Shown in pieces: positions 51,978-60,074 of a stretch of DNA of 64,000 nucleotides (position 1 is its first letter; the number at the start of each line of letters is the position of its first letter). Made by a program: the position numbers and the translations under genes. Source of the DNA: CAYFUF01 sp964394795. GTDB lineage: Bacteria; Bacillota; Clostridia; Tissierellales; Peptoniphilaceae. The stretch is taken from contig CAYMYX010000002.1 of the NCBI GenBank assembly GCA_964394795.1, forward strand, positions 1-64,000, read 5' to 3'. The notes beneath the pieces are model-generated. The model ran no database searches, had not been told where the DNA came from, and saw only the letters and a program-made list of their open reading frames with translations.

Positions 51978-52871
51978 ATGAAAACAACGATTAAGAAAAT
52001 CTTGTTGATTACTATGGGCACGGTATTTATGGCTATAGCGTCAACAATGTTTTTCGCGCCTCATTCTATCGCTCCCGGTGGAGTATATGGTTTATCCATC
52101 GTAATTAATCATCTCTTTCCAAATTTGCAGATTGGTACGATCTCCCTGATTGGCAATATTTTCCTATATATTATCGGCCTTATCTTTTTAGGAAAGCAGT
52201 TTGGATTATTGACTCTTTATGGTACGATAAGCTTTTCAGTCAGCAATATCATCCTGGAAAGGTCTTTTCCTATTGATAATCCGGTTACCAACGATCTTTT
52301 GGTGAGCGCGGTGATTGGATCAGGTCTTATGGCCATCGGCTTGGCTTTGGTCATGAGGCAAAAGGCATCGACGGGAGGTACGGATATTATTGTCCGCATG
52401 CTCCACGACTATGCCCATGTGACCCTGTCCGGCGGGGTTCTTCTGACTGACGGAATCGTTGTAATCATCAGTGCTTTTGCCATCTCCTTGGAGAGTGCCT
52501 TGTATGCGGTCATCGCTGTATTTGGCACAAGCTTCATGTTGGAAGAAGCAATCACCGGTGCTGACCGACGAATTGTAATGAATATCATATCTAAAGAATC
52601 TGCTAGGATAAACCGCTATATCAATATCGAAATGGACAGAGGAACCACCATCTATCAAGGGAAGGGTGGTTACTCTAAGAAACCTCACGATATTATCGTA
52701 ACCGTAGTTCAGCGGCATGAATATATACGCATTAAGGATTTTGTCGAGAAGACGGACTCCAATGCATTTATCTATGTTTATCATTCAACAGAAGTTATGG
52801 GTGAAGGGTTTACACGAGAGAGTAGAGATTATGGTAGCCTCGAAGTAAGAGCAAGTAATTATGTTGAATAG
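51978..52871 (+). CDS. YitT family membrane protein
   Basis: A 297-residue protein with five to six membrane helices (DUF161) and a soluble C-terminal DUF2179 domain from about residue 205 (RIVMNIISKESARINRYIN). The ATG at 51978 follows GGAGG; an upstream GTG/ATG at 51939 lies in the terminator and is rejected. The glycine-rich APGGVYGLS and STGGTDIIVRML are typical. YitT proteins are widespread in Bacillota; their transport function is not established. Confidence 0.9.
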   Translation: MKTTIKKILLITMGTVFMAIASTMFFAPHSIAPGGVYGLSIVINHLFPNLQIGTISLIGNIFLYIIGLIFLGKQFGLLTLYGTISFSVSNIILERSFPIDNPVTNDLLVSAVIGSGLMAIGLALVMRQKASTGGTDIIVRMLHDYAHVTLSGGVLLTDGIVVIISAFAISLESALYAVIAVFGTSFMLEEAITGADRRIVMNIISKESARINRYINIEMDRGTTIYQGKGGYSKKPHDIIVTVVQRHEYIRIKDFVEKTDSNAFIYVYHSTEVMGEGFTRESRDYGSLEVRASNYVE

Positions 52872-52879
52872 GAGTTGAA

Positions 52880-53749
52880 ATGGAACTAGGTAGAGTGCAG
52901 AGTTTAACCATACAGAGATTTACCTCTGTAGGCGCATATGTAAATGATAAGAAGGCAGAAGCTAGTGAGGGAGGGCACACGGATATCCTACTGCCCAAAA
53001 AGTTTGTTCATCGAGAATGGTCGGTTGGCGACTCCATCGAAGTCTTTATCTTACGGGACAGCGACGACCGATTGATTGCGACGACTCGCAAGCCAAAGAT
53101 TCAGGTAGGCGAGTTTGCTATTCTCCAGGTCACTGATGTGACCAGGGTGGGTGCCTTTCTTGACTGGGGATTAGAAAAGGATCTTTTTCTTCCCTTTAAG
53201 GAACAAATCCACAAAGTAAAACCAAATGAAAAAGTCTTCGTTTACTGCTATTTGGATAAATCCAATCGAATCGCAGCGACGATGAATGTAAAGAAACATT
53301 TTGCTTTCCCTCATCGCATCAAGGAAAATGACATGGTTGACGGTGTGGTGTACGCAACGAACCCTGAATTTGGTGCTTACGTTGTTGTTGACGGTCAGTA
53401 CAATGCGATGATCCCAAGTGAGAAGATGAAGGGTGCTTTAAATATTGGCCAAGAGGTTAGTGCGAGAGTCGAAAATGTAAAGAATGACGGGAAAATCGAC
53501 CTTAGTCTGCAAAGCAGAGCACATGAAAACATTGACAGCGATGCCAAGAGTATCTTTGAGAAACTCAAGAATAACGACGGCTTCTTGCCCTACAACGATA
53601 AGTCCGATCCCAAAAAAATTCAGAAAGAATTTAAAATGAGCAAGGCTCAGTTTAAAAAATCGATTGGCCGTTTGCTGAAACTTGGCCTGATCGAGTTTGA
53701 AAAGAACGGCATCAAGGCGAAAGGAAGAAAACATGACCGAAGGAAATAA
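52880..53749 (+). CDS. CvfB-like S1 RNA-binding protein
   Basis: A 289-residue RNA-binding protein with S1-type domains (for example LQVTDVTRVGAFLDWGLEKD and YATNPEFGAYVVVDG) and a C-terminal winged-helix region (SKAQFKKSIGRLLKLGLIEF), the CvfB layout. CvfB affects virulence gene expression in staphylococci. It begins 8 bases after the YitT gene. Its last 17 bases overlap the parvulin gene. Confidence 0.88.
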   Translation: MELGRVQSLTIQRFTSVGAYVNDKKAEASEGGHTDILLPKKFVHREWSVGDSIEVFILRDSDDRLIATTRKPKIQVGEFAILQVTDVTRVGAFLDWGLEKDLFLPFKEQIHKVKPNEKVFVYCYLDKSNRIAATMNVKKHFAFPHRIKENDMVDGVVYATNPEFGAYVVVDGQYNAMIPSEKMKGALNIGQEVSARVENVKNDGKIDLSLQSRAHENIDSDAKSIFEKLKNNDGFLPYNDKSDPKKIQKEFKMSKAQFKKSIGRLLKLGLIEFEKNGIKAKGRKHDRRK

Positions 53750-54494
53750 ATTAATCGCGAAAGTTAATAATGAAGAAATTACGGAAGCGGATTTTAACCG
53801 CCTGTTAACCCTCATGGGTGAACAAGGCGCGCAATTTAGAACCGAAAAGGAAAAAGATAGGTTGAGGGATGAACTCGTCCATCAAAAGCTCCTCTATTTC
53901 TCAGCCGTTGACAAAGGTATCGAAGATGACGATGACTTCAAGAAAGCATTTGAACAAACGAAAAGACAATTTATTCAACAATATGCCTTAACAAAGATGC
54001 TCAACGATGTCACAGTCGAGGAAGAAGACATCAAAGAATATTATGAAGCGCACAAGGATCGCCTAGTAGCAGTTCATCAATTCGATGCTGACCACATTTT
54101 AGTCGACAGTTTGGAAGAAGCAGACGATATCAAAGAGCAACTTGATCAAGGAGCTGACTTTGCCGAACTGGCTCAGCAAAAATCCTCTTGTCCTTCTAAA
54201 GAAAGAGGCGGTAATCTAGGAGCCTTCCAAAGTGGACAAATGGTTCCTGAATTTGAGAATGCTCTTCTTGATATGGAAGAAGGCGAGATATCCGAACCGG
54301 TGAAGTCGCAGTTTGGTTACCACGTTATTAAGCTGAATGAGAAAAATAAGATCCAAGACACGGATTACGAGTCTGTGAAACCTCAACTTAGCCAACAATT
54401 CTTAATGCTTAAACAGCAGGAGAAGTATGCTAACGAAATGAGAAATCTAGAAAAGGTATATCCAGTAGAGCGTTATTACGGCGAGGAGGAATAA
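53733..54494 (+). CDS. Parvulin-type peptidyl-prolyl isomerase without signal peptide
   Basis: A 253-residue PpiC-family isomerase. The ATG at 53733 has AAGGA upstream; no lipobox or signal sequence, so it is predicted cytoplasmic. A SurA_N-like helical region leads to the parvulin domain, residues about 120-215 (DADHILVDSLEEADDIKEQL to SQFGYHVIKL). The stretch MEEGEISEPVKSQFGYH is nearly identical to the PrsA-like lipoprotein at 29550. It overlaps the CvfB-like gene and precedes pepD by three bases. Confidence 0.88.
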   Translation: MTEGNKLIAKVNNEEITEADFNRLLTLMGEQGAQFRTEKEKDRLRDELVHQKLLYFSAVDKGIEDDDDFKKAFEQTKRQFIQQYALTKMLNDVTVEEEDIKEYYEAHKDRLVAVHQFDADHILVDSLEEADDIKEQLDQGADFAELAQQKSSCPSKERGGNLGAFQSGQMVPEFENALLDMEEGEISEPVKSQFGYHVIKLNEKNKIQDTDYESVKPQLSQQFLMLKQQEKYANEMRNLEKVYPVERYYGEEE

Positions 54495-54497
54495 GCG

Positions 54498-55943
54498 GTG
54501 GACTACAGTAGCTATGAGCAGCATCCCGTATTTCGCTATTTTAATCGCATCAACCAAGTTCCTCGCTGCTCGGACGATGAAGAAAGAATTACCGAATTAC
54601 TTGTAGAGATGGGTAGAGAATTGCAGCTTGATACGAAGACAGATCAAGTGGGCAATGTACTCATCACCAAGAAAACCACACAAGTAGATAATCCACGCCA
54701 CCTCATTTTGCAAGGGCACATGGATATGGTCTGCATGAAAGACGAAGACAGTGACCACGACTTTAGTACCGACCCTATAGAGACGGAAGTGGAATCCGGT
54801 TGGCTAACTGCGATAGGAACTACCTTAGGCGCAGACAACGGGATTGGTGTCGCTATGGGTTTGGCAGCGTTGGAAGAAGACTTGCCTGCTACAATTAGCG
54901 TCCTAGTAACTAGGACAGAAGAAACAGGTATGGACGGAGCTATTGGCCTTGATTCTAGTTTCTTAAGTGGGGACGGCCTCATTAATTTGGATTCGGAAGA
55001 AGAAGGATTCGTTACTGTCGGATGTGCCGGTGGAACGACAGCCCTTATGACGCTACCTCTCGTTAGAGAGGATAACAGTGAATTTTACCATTGCCTAGAG
55101 TTGAAACTTTCCAATTTAAAGGGCGGTCACTCGGGCATGGAGATCCATAATGTGCGTGGTAATGCGATTAAAGCAATGGCCGACCTGCTTCGTGAGATCG
55201 ATGGAGAAACGCCAATCAACATTCATGATTTTTCTTCCGGAACTAAGCATAATGCGATACCTCATGAAGCGAAAGCAGTCATTAGTTTCGCCGAAGATGC
55301 AGAACATTTGATTCTCCAGACAGTAGAAGATGCGAAGAAGAAAATCCTTCCCGCCTTACTGAAGACAGAACCGGATGTGACGCTGACATGGACTAACGTT
55401 TCCTCGGATAAGCAACCTTTGGCGAAAACTTCAAAAACAAAACTGTTCTCTTTGATCGGCCTTTTGCCTCACGGTGTCTATTCCATGAACCCGGATAAGA
55501 AGGGCGTTGAAGCTTCCGATAACTTAGCGATTATCGGATTGAAAGAGGACAAAGCTGAGTTACACCTTTCAATACGTAGTTCGAAAGCGATAAAGATTAA
55601 AGAAATACAGGATAAATTCGAAGAAATTGCTGAAGTTGTCCAGGCAAATTTGACTTATTCAGACGGTTATCCTGCTTGGGAATACAAAGAAGATTCAAGG
55701 CTAAGAGAGATTTTCCAAGAGCTTCACCAAGAGGTTTACGGGAAGGAAGCGGAAGTTTTAGATATCCATGCCGGATTAGAATGTGGGTTGTTTGCTCAAA
55801 AGAACCCAAACTTGGATATGATTTCTTTCGGTCCTGATATCACCGGAGCCCACACGACGAAGGAAAAGGTGAACATTGAATCAGTTTACCGATCTTACGA
55901 CTTCCTGTTGGATCTGATTAGAGCAGTCAGTCGGAGCCGGTAG
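54498..55943 (+). CDS. pepD: Aminoacyl-histidine dipeptidase, PepD family (M20)
   Basis: Zinc dipeptidase (Xaa-His, beta-Ala-His type), 481 residues, usual size. The metal ligands are in GHMDMVCM, TTLGADNGIG, TRTEETGMDGAIG and HTTKEKVN. A dimerisation lid domain interrupts the catalytic domain from about residue 185 to 360. GTG start at 54498 after GAGGAGGA. It ends the YitT-CvfB-parvulin-PepD run. Confidence 0.92.
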   Translation: MDYSSYEQHPVFRYFNRINQVPRCSDDEERITELLVEMGRELQLDTKTDQVGNVLITKKTTQVDNPRHLILQGHMDMVCMKDEDSDHDFSTDPIETEVESGWLTAIGTTLGADNGIGVAMGLAALEEDLPATISVLVTRTEETGMDGAIGLDSSFLSGDGLINLDSEEEGFVTVGCAGGTTALMTLPLVREDNSEFYHCLELKLSNLKGGHSGMEIHNVRGNAIKAMADLLREIDGETPINIHDFSSGTKHNAIPHEAKAVISFAEDAEHLILQTVEDAKKKILPALLKTEPDVTLTWTNVSSDKQPLAKTSKTKLFSLIGLLPHGVYSMNPDKKGVEASDNLAIIGLKEDKAELHLSIRSSKAIKIKEIQDKFEEIAEVVQANLTYSDGYPAWEYKEDSRLREIFQELHQEVYGKEAEVLDIHAGLECGLFAQKNPNLDMISFGPDITGAHTTKEKVNIESVYRSYDFLLDLIRAVSRSR

Positions 55944-56010
55944 ATTCTTCGATTATGGAAAGCCACTAGGGGTAAATGTAAACCAAATAAAAACTTAAAT
56001 GGAGGATGCT

Positions 56011-56430
56011 ATGACGGACACAAACATGAACGATAAGGCACCATTGGAAAACAAGGAATTGGAAGATAATCACGTAGAGCATAATCACGACCACGACCAT
56101 GATCATGACCATCACCACCACAATCATGACCATGATCATGACCACGATGAAGATCTTGATGAAATGGAAGTTATCGTATTAACTTTAGATGACGATACAG
56201 AGCTAGAATGTGCAGTTCTCGAAGTCTTCCCACATGAAGAAAAAGAATATATCGCACTTGTAACTCTTGATGATGAGCAAAAAGTACTACTCTATGAATT
56301 CAATGAAGATGAAGATAGCGGCGAAATCGAAGTAACGATGATTGAAGACGAAGAAGAATTCAATCGTGTAGCCGAAGAATTCGAAAGAATCATGGAAGAG
56401 TATGACGACGAAGACGAGCTAGAAGATTAG
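56011..56430 (+). CDS. DUF1292 protein with a His/Asp-rich N-terminal stretch
   Basis: A 139-residue very acidic protein. The ATG at 56011 follows GGAGG at 56001-56005. Residues 21-46 are almost only His and Asp in alternating HD pairs, a plausible metal-binding segment. Residues 52-115 match the DUF1292 beta domain (VIVLTLDDDTELECAVLEVF and YIALVTLDDEQKVLLYEF). DUF1292 proteins are common in Bacillota and of unknown function. The His-rich insertion is unusual for the family as I know it. Confidence 0.85.
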   Translation: MTDTNMNDKAPLENKELEDNHVEHNHDHDHDHDHHHHNHDHDHDHDEDLDEMEVIVLTLDDDTELECAVLEVFPHEEKEYIALVTLDDEQKVLLYEFNEDEDSGEIEVTMIEDEEEFNRVAEEFERIMEEYDDEDELED

Positions 56431-56451
56431 TTTCATTGAGAGGAGAAAACT

Positions 56452-56874
56452 ATGGTTACATTAGTATTAGGAAAATCAGGCAGCGGAAAAACGAGTTGGT
56501 TAATTGAGAAAGCAAACCAAGAAAAGAAGTCTGGTAATGGGAATATCGCCTTTATTGATACCGATAACTCTCACATATACAGCCTAGATCATGGCGTACG
56601 CTTAATCAATGCTAAAGATTACAACATTAAGAACACTGATCAGTTTTATGGGTTTTTAGCAGGTATCATCTCCAGAGACTACGATCTTGAGAAGATTTAC
56701 GTAGATGGAATCTATGATATCCTTGATGTACATTTCCACTTACCAGAGATGTTGAAAGCGCTGAATGATTTATCCGTTGCACAAAATGTTGATGTTGCCG
56801 TTGGTTTAGATATCACTAGGGATGAAATTCCTCAAAGTGCTGATGTCGAAATAATCGAGCTGAATGCAGAATAA
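56452..56874 (+). CDS. Small P-loop NTPase-like protein of unknown function
   Basis: A 140-residue protein with an N-terminal Walker A motif GKSGSGKTSW at residues 7-16 and a later acidic strand end IYVDGIYDI. It is too short for a whole ATPase of the PilT type, although relatives are sometimes annotated so. No DNA-binding or membrane region. GAGAGGAG precedes the ATG. It follows the DUF1292 gene by 21 bases and ends in a terminator, so the two are likely cotranscribed. Confidence 0.72.
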   Translation: MVTLVLGKSGSGKTSWLIEKANQEKKSGNGNIAFIDTDNSHIYSLDHGVRLINAKDYNIKNTDQFYGFLAGIISRDYDLEKIYVDGIYDILDVHFHLPEMLKALNDLSVAQNVDVAVGLDITRDEIPQSADVEIIELNAE

Positions 56875-56882
56875 ATTCGTGT

Positions 56883-56912
56883 AAAGGCGTATTCTTTGGG
56901 ATACGCCTTTTT
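56883..56912 (+). terminator. Terminator after the P-loop gene
   Basis: AAAGGCGTAT / ATACGCCTTT, ten pairs with an eight-base loop, then TT. Confidence 0.88.
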
Positions 56913-56915
56913 AAT

Positions 56916-56924
56916 TGGTATAAT
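56916..56924 (+). promoter_or_regulatory. Extended -10 promoter of the RluA-RR-HK operon
   Basis: TGGTATAAT is a TGn extended -10 with consensus TATAAT at 56919-56924, 65 bases before the pseudouridine synthase gene. No clear -35. Confidence 0.6.
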
Positions 56925-56988
56925 TTTAGTAGGTAGAATGATTGTTTAAGTCCATCACGATGCGACGTATCCATAGAAAGTAGACCAC

Positions 56989-57975
56989 ATGAGGGAAGTC
57001 GAGATTCACGAGAACGATGCTAATCAGCGGTTAGATCGATTTCTTAATAAGTACTTACCGCTTGCCGCAACATCCTATTTACAAAAGATGATAAGAAAGA
57101 AGCGGATAAAAGTGAATAAAAAGAAAGCTGAACCTGATCAAGAGCTTCAATTAGGAGATAAAATCCAACTCTATATCTATGAGGAAGAATTGGAGCAATT
57201 TGAAAAGAAAGTGAAAACCAGCAAAGCACAGGTTCAGTTGAGTTACGTCTTTGATGGCCCAGATTATTCGATTATTGATAAACCGAAGGCCCTACTTTCC
57301 CATGCGGCGAAGAAGAGTAATTATGGAAAAAATGTAGTCGATGCTTTCGTTGATGATCTCATCGCAAAGGAAGAATACATGCCTAGGCGAGAGAAGAGCT
57401 TTCGGCCTTCCATCGTCAACCGATTAGATTTCAACACGGAAGGATTAATCATCGGGGTGAAGAACCATAAAGCAGCGATGACCTTGAATGAAGCAATAGC
57501 CGACGGATCGATTAAAAAGTATTACCGCGCTGTATGCTATGGTAGAATTGATGAGAATATAGAGATTGATTTGAACCTTGTACGCAAAGGGAAAAACGTT
57601 GAGGTAGTTGATTCTAATGATGAGGGAAAGCGGTCTATTACTCGAGTTCGACCGATAATGGGCACTGACCAGTGGACCTATGTAGATATTGAATTGGAGA
57701 CGGGACGTTTTCATCAGATTCGGGTCCATATGGCCTCCATCGGTCATCCTTTAGTCGGTGATCAAGGCTTTGATCAAAAGAGAAGAGAAGTGGAAGGGGT
57801 TCACTCCCAGATGCTTATCGCATACAAGTTAGAATTCGGTAATCTTGGTATCGAAGATTGGAATAACAAAACATATTATTCTCAGCGCCTTGAGGCTTTT
57901 GAGAAGAAGATAGAAAAAGTAAATGAACGGTTAGGAGGGAAGAATGACGACAAAAATATTACTCGTAGAAGATGA
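56989..57975 (+). CDS. RluA-family pseudouridine synthase
   Basis: Isomerises uridine to pseudouridine in rRNA or tRNA, 328 residues. N-terminal S4 RNA-binding domain (RLDRFLNKYLPLAATSYLQK, residues 14-33), then the catalytic domain with the RLD motif in VNRLDFNTEGLIIG (catalytic Asp) and the later ETGRFHQIRVHMASIGHPL. The ribosome binding site is weak. Its final 32 bases overlap the response regulator gene in another frame, so translation is coupled. Confidence 0.91.
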   Translation: MREVEIHENDANQRLDRFLNKYLPLAATSYLQKMIRKKRIKVNKKKAEPDQELQLGDKIQLYIYEEELEQFEKKVKTSKAQVQLSYVFDGPDYSIIDKPKALLSHAAKKSNYGKNVVDAFVDDLIAKEEYMPRREKSFRPSIVNRLDFNTEGLIIGVKNHKAAMTLNEAIADGSIKKYYRAVCYGRIDENIEIDLNLVRKGKNVEVVDSNDEGKRSITRVRPIMGTDQWTYVDIELETGRFHQIRVHMASIGHPLVGDQGFDQKRREVEGVHSQMLIAYKLEFGNLGIEDWNNKTYYSQRLEAFEKKIEKVNERLGGKNDDKNITRRR

Positions 57976-58651
57976 AGCACCTATTCGTAAATTCACAAGG
58001 ATTAATTTAGAGAATGAGGGTTTCGAAATCATTGAAGCGGAAACCGGAGAACAGGGTGTTGAGTTGGCCCGCTCGGAACATCCAGATATCGTGGTACTGG
58101 ACTTAATGTTACCGGGGATCAGCGGCTACGAGGTATGTGAGATTCTCAGAACGGAGTTTCCGGAGATTGGAATCATTATGTTAACGGCCAAATCTCAAGA
58201 GATTGACCGTATTTTAGGTCTTGAAAAAGGAACAGATGATTACATGATGAAACCTTTCAATCCAAAGGAGCTGGTTCTTCGCATTAATTCCCTTATCCGT
58301 CGCTTAAACCTAGAGCCAGGTGCAGACAAGAAGAATGAAAGTCAGACTATTATTACGGATGGCCCTTTCCGTTTGGACCTCTATTCGAGAACCTTTCATA
58401 AGGGGGATAAGGAAATCGACCTTACGCCAACCGAGCTTTCGATTATTCGCATCTTTATGACTCAATTAGGCAAAGCCTTTACGAGAGATGAAATTATGCA
58501 GTTAGCTTGGGGAGAAGAGTATCACGGAGAAACAAAGATTATCGACGTGAATATTCGACGTATACGGTCAAAGATAGAAGAGAATCCTGCAAAGCCTGAA
58601 TACCTAGAAACTGTTTGGGGGGTTGGTTATCGTTGGAAGAAAAAAGATTAA
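57944..58651 (+). CDS. OmpR/PhoB-family response regulator
   Basis: DNA-binding partner of the histidine kinase encoded next. It has 235 residues: receiver domain with the acidic pair EDE at residues 9-11, phosphoacceptor Asp in VLDLMLPG near residue 54 and Lys in MMKPFNP near residue 103; winged-helix DNA-binding domain from about residue 135 (FRLDLYSRTFHKGDKEIDLT to TVWGVGYRW). AGGAGGGAAG precedes the ATG. Its end overlaps the kinase gene. Confidence 0.94.
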   Translation: MTTKILLVEDEAPIRKFTRINLENEGFEIIEAETGEQGVELARSEHPDIVVLDLMLPGISGYEVCEILRTEFPEIGIIMLTAKSQEIDRILGLEKGTDDYMMKPFNPKELVLRINSLIRRLNLEPGADKKNESQTIITDGPFRLDLYSRTFHKGDKEIDLTPTELSIIRIFMTQLGKAFTRDEIMQLAWGEEYHGETKIIDVNIRRIRSKIEENPAKPEYLETVWGVGYRWKKKD

Positions 58652-60066
58652 ACAACAGTAATAAGCATCATCTGGTCGGTACGGTTGGTTTTCGAATCAT
58701 GGGCTTTTTCTTTGTCATTACCTTATTGGTAATCGTCATCTTCGAAATTTTTTATCTGCAGTCGATAAATCAGTATTATTACGATAATATGGCCAGCGTT
58801 TTGCATAACCAAGCAAGGTATAACGCTGACCTTTATCTTACTTATTTTTCAGATACTGACTTGATGGATGTAATCGTAGAGAACAAGAATCAATTTTATC
58901 GGTCCAATGACAGCCAGGTTCAGATCGTATCTAATGACGGAACCGTTCTATATGATGGCATCGGTACGGACCTTGTTGGTGAGCAATTGTCTACAGCTGA
59001 TGTATTGGCGGCACAAGACAATCGCTATAAGGTCTATATAGGAAATGTGCCTTACGATACCCAAAAGGTAATGAGCGTTTCCTATCCTCTGCGGAATCAA
59101 TCCCAACAAGTTGGTTTTATTCGTTTGACGACTAGTCTACAGAGTGTTGACCGGATTGTTATGGATAGGGCAGCGACTTCAATAATTTTCAGCTTGGCCG
59201 CCTTAACGATCTCTGTAATCCTTTCCTACTTGCTGTCTCGTTCGATTATCAATCCGATTTCGGACCTGACCAAGGTAGCAAACAAGCTAGCCGACGGGCA
59301 ATTCAACATTAAAGCGGAAGATGAATATTTTGGCGAGCTTGGTGGTTTAGCCAAGACGCTTAACTTCATGAGCGAGAATATCGTCAAGAAGGATGCCTTG
59401 AAAAATGAATTTATTTCTTCGGTATCCCACGAACTTAGAACCCCGCTGACCTCGATAAAAGGATGGGCAATTACTTTGCAGTCCGATGGGGTCGACGAAG
59501 AGATTAATAGAGAAGGCTTGAAGATTATCGAGAAAGAATCGGAACGCTTGTCGGCCATGGTCGAAGACTTACTGGACTTCTCCCGTTTCTCCGCAGGTCG
59601 CATAACACTAAGTAAGGATCAGTTTGACCTGGTGGATGTCACCCAACGAATAATCACCCAGTTTAGACCTCACACCAGAGAAAAGCATATTGATATGGTC
59701 TTCAATTTCAACGAAGATGTCATTCTGCTGACAGCGGATGAAGATAAGATAAAGCAACTGTTACTCAACGTTATCGATAACGCCATCAAGTTTACCGGCG
59801 AGGGCGGAACAATCATTACTGACTTGTCCGATGAAGGGGATGAAATAAAAATAGCGGTGACCGATACCGGTATCGGTATTTCCGAGGATGAGATTTCTTT
59901 AGTAACCGAGAAGTTTTGGAAGGGCTCGAGTTCTGCATCCCATTCCGGTTTGGGCCTTTCTATCTGCGAAGAAATTGCTAAAGCCCATGGGGGAAGTCTG
60001 AATATCCGAAGCAAAGTTGATGTGGGAACAACGGTCAGTGTGGCCTTGCCCAAGGAAAGTGTTTAG
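58633..60066 (+). CDS. Sensor histidine kinase with HAMP domain
   Basis: Membrane sensor for the response regulator before it. About 477 residues: membrane helix near residues 20-45, an extracytoplasmic sensor region of about 130 residues, a second helix near 175-200, HAMP linker, dimerisation helix with SSVSHELRTPLTSIKGW (phosphorylated His near residue 268) and the ATPase domain (NVIDNAIKF, DTGIGISEDE, GLGLSICEE). The start is uncertain: TTG at 58633 follows a GGGGGG tract; TTG at 58615 would add six residues. Both overlap the regulator gene. Confidence 0.9.
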   Translation: MEEKRLNNSNKHHLVGTVGFRIMGFFFVITLLVIVIFEIFYLQSINQYYYDNMASVLHNQARYNADLYLTYFSDTDLMDVIVENKNQFYRSNDSQVQIVSNDGTVLYDGIGTDLVGEQLSTADVLAAQDNRYKVYIGNVPYDTQKVMSVSYPLRNQSQQVGFIRLTTSLQSVDRIVMDRAATSIIFSLAALTISVILSYLLSRSIINPISDLTKVANKLADGQFNIKAEDEYFGELGGLAKTLNFMSENIVKKDALKNEFISSVSHELRTPLTSIKGWAITLQSDGVDEEINREGLKIIEKESERLSAMVEDLLDFSRFSAGRITLSKDQFDLVDVTQRIITQFRPHTREKHIDMVFNFNEDVILLTADEDKIKQLLLNVIDNAIKFTGEGGTIITDLSDEGDEIKIAVTDTGIGISEDEISLVTEKFWKGSSSASHSGLGLSICEEIAKAHGGSLNIRSKVDVGTTVSVALPKESV

Positions 60067-60074
60067 GTGGTGAT

